Assembly (NCBI GenBank): GCA_027886175.1
Contig: JAJNNQ010000023.1
Coordinates: 11,593,501 to 11,657,500 of the forward strand
Direction of reading: 5' to 3'
DNA length: 64,000 bases
DNA from: Phylloscopus collybita
Lineage: Eukaryota; Chordata; Aves; Passeriformes; Phylloscopidae
Part shown: positions 59,342-64,000 of the stretch, one piece after another
Position numbering within the stretch: the first letter of the stretch is position 1
Layout: each line of letters starts with the position of its first letter
Program-made: the position numbers and the translations under genes
The notes under the pieces: model-generated
Told to the model about the DNA's origin: nothing
What the model saw: the letters and a program-made list of their open reading frames with translations, nothing else
Databases searched by the model: none

Positions 59342-61018
59342 CCCGAACTGCTCTCATCCCCGCCGGCAGCGCTGCCGAGCCTCTCCCATCCCCTGAGCTC
59401 ACCAAAATGCTCCAAACCACTTCAAACCCAAGTGACAAGTGGCACGAGCAGGGAATGAACCTTTCCCAGGGCAGAAGCCCTCCCTGCTGTGTGCTCTGCT
59501 CAGACAGGAGCCCGTGGTGGGTGCAGGAGCTGCCGGGATCTCCCCGGACACCCGAACCTCCCTGGGGCATCTCCCCGAGCAGCAGCAACTTGTTAATTAT
59601 GTATGGCAATGTAAATATGATCAGCCGCAAATGCGAGGCAGGTCAGAGCTTTGGGGCTGCCTCAGAATTCCTTGAAGGTTGCTAACAGAGCAAAGGGATT
59701 GATTAATTAGCTGGCAGAGCATCCGTGACTTCCCCCTTTTGTGGCGCTATCTGTTGGAATATCAGCAGAGTTAACTCAGTGAGTAAATATGGAGATGCCA
59801 CACATACCACCGACAGCCGGCCCAGGTTTTGGCCAGCAAAACAAACACTTCAGGTCTGATAAAAAAAAATAAAAAATGATGTCCTGTTTGGAGATTTGGC
59901 TGAGCTCTAATTACATGCAGGAAAAGCAAAAAAACAAACCCCCAGAGCTGCCACCTCCTCCCTCCCTCCACTGCTCACCACAGTTTGGGGCTGGGGAGCT
60001 TTGGGGAGGATCTGGGGGGTCCGAGGCCCAGTGTGCAGTACCAGGAGCTGCAGCCAGATCCTCAGTCATGCTCAGCCTCCTTCTTTTGTGGAAAAAGAGA
60101 TCAAATCTCCAAATTCCTGTTCTGCACGGCAGCTTTGCCCTGGTGCAGCAGGAGAAGACCCCAGCCTCAGGTGGTGATGCCAGGAAAGGTCTTTTCCTGC
60201 ACCCTCCCTTCAGCCAAATGACATTTTTTGGTGGGGTTGTGCCTGCATGGCACAGCAGCAGCTCGTGTAAATGAAGACATCTGCTCAGAGGAAGCTTTTA
60301 AATTCCCCCTCAGCAGCAGCAGCAGCAGAGGGACAGCACAAGGAAGAACTTCAAACACTGGGGAAACACAGTCAACCTATAAACAGGAACTTAAAAAAAA
60401 ATAATAAGAAAAGAGAAATCCTCAATCCCAAGGCATGTCCTGCCCTTAATCACCACACGCTCAGCTGCCACCACGCTGCTGCCTTTTCCTGGCTGGAGGC
60501 ACTGGAGCTTGGAGGACTCTCAGGTGGACTCTCGGGGAGCTCTTGGCATCACCAGCACTTCGAGCACCTCTGCAGGCAAAAAAAAAGTCTTTGACCTCAT
60601 GCTCAATGCAGTGGAAAAAATATTTTTTGTTTGGTTGGTTGGGGTTTTTTTTGTTTTGTTTTGTTTTTGTGGTTTTTTTGTTTTATTTTGTTTTGCCACC
60701 AGAGTTGTTCTGTTTGCCTGTGGTTGTTCCATGCCAGGCTGTGCAGGGAAAGCTGGGATGAGCCAGTGTTTGCTCCCAGTGCCATCACAGGGGGATGAAC
60801 TCCTCCTGCACATTTCCTTTTTGCCCTAAAACCCCATTTTTTGGCCTTGGGTGTCTCAGTGCACGGCAGTGGCTGCCCGTGCCCTCCGCTGGTTGGAATC
60901 CTGGGCCTTGGAGGGAATCTCTGCAGTGAACATTTTGGGAACAAATGGCATCCAGTTAGCCCTGGGAGAGGGATTTGGAGGAGCTGGGTGCACTCCTGAT
61001 GGGAGGATGCAAGTCAAC
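59342..61018. other. Unique non-coding sequence, no gene seen
   Basis: No gene is supported. It includes a short CAG run near 60312-60328 and a G/T tract at 60625-60683. Confidence 0.5.
60625..60683. repeat. G/T-only low-complexity tract
   Basis: About 59 bases of only G and T on the plus strand (GTTTGGTTGG, GGGG, repeated GTTTT), ended by an A. Confidence 0.9.
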
Positions 61019-61313
61019 AAACCCCACAGACACTTTTTGGAGCCTTCAGCAGGTTTGCAGCTCCACACAAACCCTGTGGACACTTTTTGAGGAATTCAGG
61101 AATTGAGCAGCTCCATACAAACCCCCTGGACATTTTTGGAGCAGTTTAGGGGCTGGATGGCTCTATACAAACCCTGTGGGCATTTTTTGAGGAATTTAGG
61201 AGTGGGGCAGCTCCATACAAACCCTGAGGACATGTTTTTGAGGAATTCAGGAATTGAGCAGCTCCACACAACCCCTGGACATTTTTGGAGCAGTTTAGGG
61301 GCCGGGCAGCTCC
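61019..61313. repeat. 50-bp minisatellite, six units
   Basis: AAACCC... begins units at 61019, 61069, 61119, 61169, 61219 and 61270, a period of 50 bp with one 51-bp step. Units are of two kinds: one with GAGGAATTCAGGAATTGAGC and one with GGAGCAGTTTAGGGGC. Units 2-3 and 5-6 form two similar dimers. Confidence 0.95.
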
Positions 61314-62654
61314 CAGAGTGGCAGTGGGAGGCCGTGGGGTGGCAGTGGCAGGACGAGGCTGGCACAGGAGCCAAGGCACTGACTCATGGGCACCGAGCTG
61401 TGCCAGCTCCCAGTGACTTCAGCGCCTGAGAGAGTTCTTGGTGTTTCTCCCCCTTCCCTTTCAGCACAGGAATCGTTACTCATTCCCTAGACAATGCCAG
61501 GTGGGTTTTATTGTGGAACGGGCAATGGCACGGAGCGCCCGGGCATGGGAATGCAAGGGATTGAGACTCTGGGTTTCCCACACGGCTCCAAAACACAACA
61601 ATCACAGATATTGGGATGCTGGCACCAGGAGCAGCTCTGGAGGATAATTATGTACTATGATCTAAGTTTTGGGATCTGTGCTCCTTGCCAAATCTCTGCA
61701 GCTTTCCTGTCTCCTTCGAGAGCAGCTCGAGCTGCAGGTCTCTTAACTCCCTCATTTCCTGGCTCATTCTCACTTTTTTCCCCTCTTTTTTCCTGTCTTT
61801 TTAAAAAATCTTATGGCAGAGCATCTATGTCAAGCTGGAAGATTTTAGTCTGTTTTTTAAGGTCCTTATCCCTTTAGGCCATGGGGAAAAAAGGGAATTA
61901 AACTGGGACAGATTTGGCATCTTTCAAACTTCCTGCATTTTTAACCCCAGAAGTTGATGCTCCTGCAGATTTAGTAGCTGATGCCAGGTCAGGGGTCTGT
62001 GGATGTACACCAAAAATCCCCCTGCACCATTTTTCTGAGCCTTTAGCAGAAAACAACAAATGTACAAGTCAAGAACTGCAGCACCCTGGTGTTCCCTGTG
62101 GAAGGAATGTCTTCAGGCACGTGGAGAGCTGGAGAGGGAACAATGAAGCCACACTTCCCCTCTTTCTGGGACCCCTCATGTTGAGGCTCCAGGCCTGTCC
62201 CCAAGGGTGGCTGCTGCCTTTCCCCCTGGTTTATTTGTGCAAATAACTCAGCAAACACTGAGCCAGAGCTGGAGAGCAGGGAAAGTGTTTCTGTGTGTCC
62301 CTGCCCGGGCTGTGCTCACAGCCAGTCACTCCTGCCCTTCCAGCTGAAATTGCTTCGGATATTATCTCTGCTGTGATTCACCCCTGAGCATGAAATGGAA
62401 TTCTTCTGAAGGGCTGCTTTAGTCTCTGTGACTAAGCTGGTGCTGAGTTTACCCACGCTGGTGAGCCCTGGCAGTGCAGGGCTGGCTGCTGTCACTCTCT
62501 GTGACATCACTGGGGACAGGCAGTGATGCTCAGAACACTGAGAGCCTGCACACCTGAGCCCAAAGGAAAAGAAAACCACCTAAAGCTGCAATTTGTAGGT
62601 TTCCTCCTGGGCTGGCATTGCTGTAACTTCAGTTTTCAGTCTAAAATCTGTAGA
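61314..62654. other. Unique non-coding sequence, no gene seen
   Basis: No exon, RNA gene or mobile element is recognised. Confidence 0.5.
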
Positions 62655-62719
62655 GTGACCATGTTTGGGGGTCCCTGACAGTGTCCAGGCCAGGCTGGAT
62701 GAGCTTTGGAGCACCCTGG
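62655..62719 (+). mobile_element. CR1 LINE 3' part, left half of a split copy
   Basis: CCCTGACAGTGTCCAGGCCA, GGCTGGATGAGCTTTGGAGC and ACCCTGG match the plus-strand CR1 terminus up to the point where the LTR enters. The match continues at 63014. Confidence 0.88.
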
Positions 62720-63013
62720 TGTTGGTCTGTTTTTTAAGCTTTTCTAAAGTTCTAAGTCTTCTGATGTTTACATTTTTGGAGTTTCTCACGCACTTTTCAT
62801 GTAAATAATGATTGGTTTGCATTCCTTTCTGGAGGAGGAGAGGATTGATGGACTGCTGGTTTGACCAGTGTGGTTGGAGAGGACAATTTTCTTCCTCCAA
62901 TCCGTGGTCACTGTTAGAATTCTATAAATGTTAAGGTCTGTAAATAAACTGCCCCTTTTTTGCCTTGGACACCTCAGCGTGTGAGTGTCGTTCATTTGTG
63001 TTGGACTGTGACA
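62720..63013 (+). mobile_element. Solo LTR inserted in CR1, 6-bp target duplication
   Basis: The 294-bp element begins TGTTGGTCTG and ends GGACTGTGACA, giving TGT...ACA termini. The host bases CCCTGG lie immediately before (62714-62719) and after (63014-63019), a 6-bp target-site duplication. TATAAA at 62923 and AATAAA at 62943 set the plus orientation and suit promoter and polyadenylation signals. There is no internal retroviral sequence, so this is a solo LTR left by recombination between the two LTRs of a provirus. A 6-bp duplication suits class II (ERVK-like) elements, but the family is not certain. Confidence 0.88.
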
Positions 63014-63106
63014 CCCTGGGATGGTGGAAGGTGTCCCTGCCCATGGGTGGAACGGGATGGGCTTTAAGATCCCTTCCAACCCAAACCATTCCCTGATTCC
63101 GTGAAT
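63014..63106 (+). mobile_element. CR1 LINE 3' end, right half of a split copy
   Basis: CCCTGGGATGGTGGAAGGTG, TCCCTGCCCATGGGTGG, TTTAAGATCCCTTCCAACCC and AAACCATTCCCTGATTCCGTG complete the CR1 terminus begun at 62655. Confidence 0.92.
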
Positions 63107-63138
63107 TTGGGGATCCACATTGGCACGAATGACTGCTA

Positions 63139-63178
63139 ATTTACAAACTGTCTGATCAATCAGAAACAGTTTGTAAAT
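63139..63178. repeat. Perfect 13-bp inverted repeat with nested stem
   Basis: ATTTACAAACTGT at 63139-63151 and ACAGTTTGTAAAT at 63166-63178 are exact reverse complements. The 14-base interior again contains CTGAT and ATCAG around CA. The structure can form an almost continuous 18-bp stem with a two-base bulge. It lies 33 bp beyond the CR1 end. Confidence 0.95.
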
Positions 63179-64000
63179 CCCCGAGTATCCACGAGCAAGA
63201 GGAAGAGTGCTGAAGGCATGGGGATCTCCAGGCAGTCACTGAAAACTTCAACCACACAAACAGCTCAGCCTCACCTCTCCAAAAGAGCAGGGGAGGAGAG
63301 TGTGAAGAAACTTTTTAAAAGTGCAGTTTGATTTGGGATATTTAAATTTGGGACACTTTTTGTCTAAAATTACTCCATTTCTAGCAACAACAATCCCCTC
63401 ACAGGCCCCTCTATCCCTGTACAGTTCAGCAGAAGCTTTTCCAGAGCAGCAGCTTTGTCCCAGCCCCATCAGCAGCCTCAGCCCTTTGCTCTGGGGCACT
63501 GTGGAGTGAAAATGAACCTGCACTGAGACAGCACCCGAGTTAATTCATCCTCATTTCCTGATAAAACAAACCAGCCCCCTCAGGCTTTCTCCTAGGAAGA
63601 AAAGGAATCATTCAAACACCAAAACCAGGCTAGAATAGAGAGCACGCAGCGAGAAATCCGCTTTCCCTTGTTTTCCTGAGTAGGAAGTCAGCAGGGCTTT
63701 GATGTGGGGACACGTTTTGATGGCAGTGCTGACAGGCAGCCCCCCAAGGGCTCGGGAGAGGCTCCGAGCTCCCACCAACAGCCCCACACCCCCGTCAGCA
63801 CCCTCAGTGCTCCCAGTCACAACCAGGGTCCCACTGGGATGGGCTCCCTTAGGCACCGGCTCCAGCTGCTCCCACAAAAACCACGTGCAAGGATCACATT
63901 TTTATTTTTATTTTTATTTTTTCTTTATTCCCTTTTGTTCCTGTTTTGGCTGCAGATGAAAACCCAGAGTGTCAATGAGCAGGCCCCTCGGCTCCAAGGC
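63179..64000. other. Unique non-coding sequence, no gene seen
   Basis: No gene is supported. A (TTTTTA)n-like run lies at about 63898-63930. Confidence 0.5.
63898..63930. repeat. (TTTTTA)n microsatellite
   Basis: About four TTTTTA-type units followed by a T run. Confidence 0.9.

Overview
This is vertebrate nuclear DNA, most probably from a bird and likely a songbird. The evidence is at least eleven 3' ends of CR1 LINEs (recognised by the 'TTCCAACCCAAACCATTC' type tail and ATTCTATG-like termini, on both strands), several endogenous-retrovirus LTRs of a few hundred bases, abundant minisatellites, and long homopolymer or G/T tracts. There is no bacterial or organellar organisation. I found no protein-coding exon, tRNA, rRNA or CRISPR array that I can defend. 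The open frames present are the length expected by chance in fairly GC-rich DNA, or they run through repeats. The window reads as intergenic or intronic sequence whose structure comes from repeats.

Layout. 1-8 kb: a truncated LTR at the window edge, two CR1 3' ends, a ~150-bp direct duplication (1583-1731 and 2607-2790) and otherwise unique sequence. 8-14 kb: a CR1 fragment, a GC-rich stop-poor stretch (about 9.0-9.9 kb) and a 1.58-kb array of 79 exact-length 20-bp units (11821-13400). 15.4-17.3 kb: a near-perfect 0.41-kb inverted repeat around a 1.09-kb spacer. 19.4-21.5 kb: a 39-bp minisatellite flanked by a short direct repeat, then an LTR. 22-35 kb: CR1 remnants, a G/T tract, several short hairpins and a relatively AT-rich stretch. 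35.3-35.8 kb: an ATGG array. 40.3-42 kb: an LTR beginning with a GAT microsatellite, then a 254-bp tract of only A and C. 44-49 kb: three CR1 ends on the minus strand. 52.6 kb: a 62-bp triplication. 55.4-57.1 kb: a minus-strand CR1 in which one 44-bp piece has expanded to about 27 tandem copies. 58.6-59.3 kb: two LTR copies of one subfamily. 61.0-61.3 kb: a 50-bp minisatellite. 62.7-63.1 kb: a CR1 split by a solo LTR with a clear 6-bp target duplication, followed by a perfect hairpin.

No set of genes works together here. The observations most worth a second look are the CR1-born minisatellite, the inverted repeat, the indel-free 20-bp array that is open in all three frames of one strand, the perfect short hairpins, and the recurring strand-asymmetric G/T (A/C) tracts. 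All family names are from sequence recognition, not from a database search.
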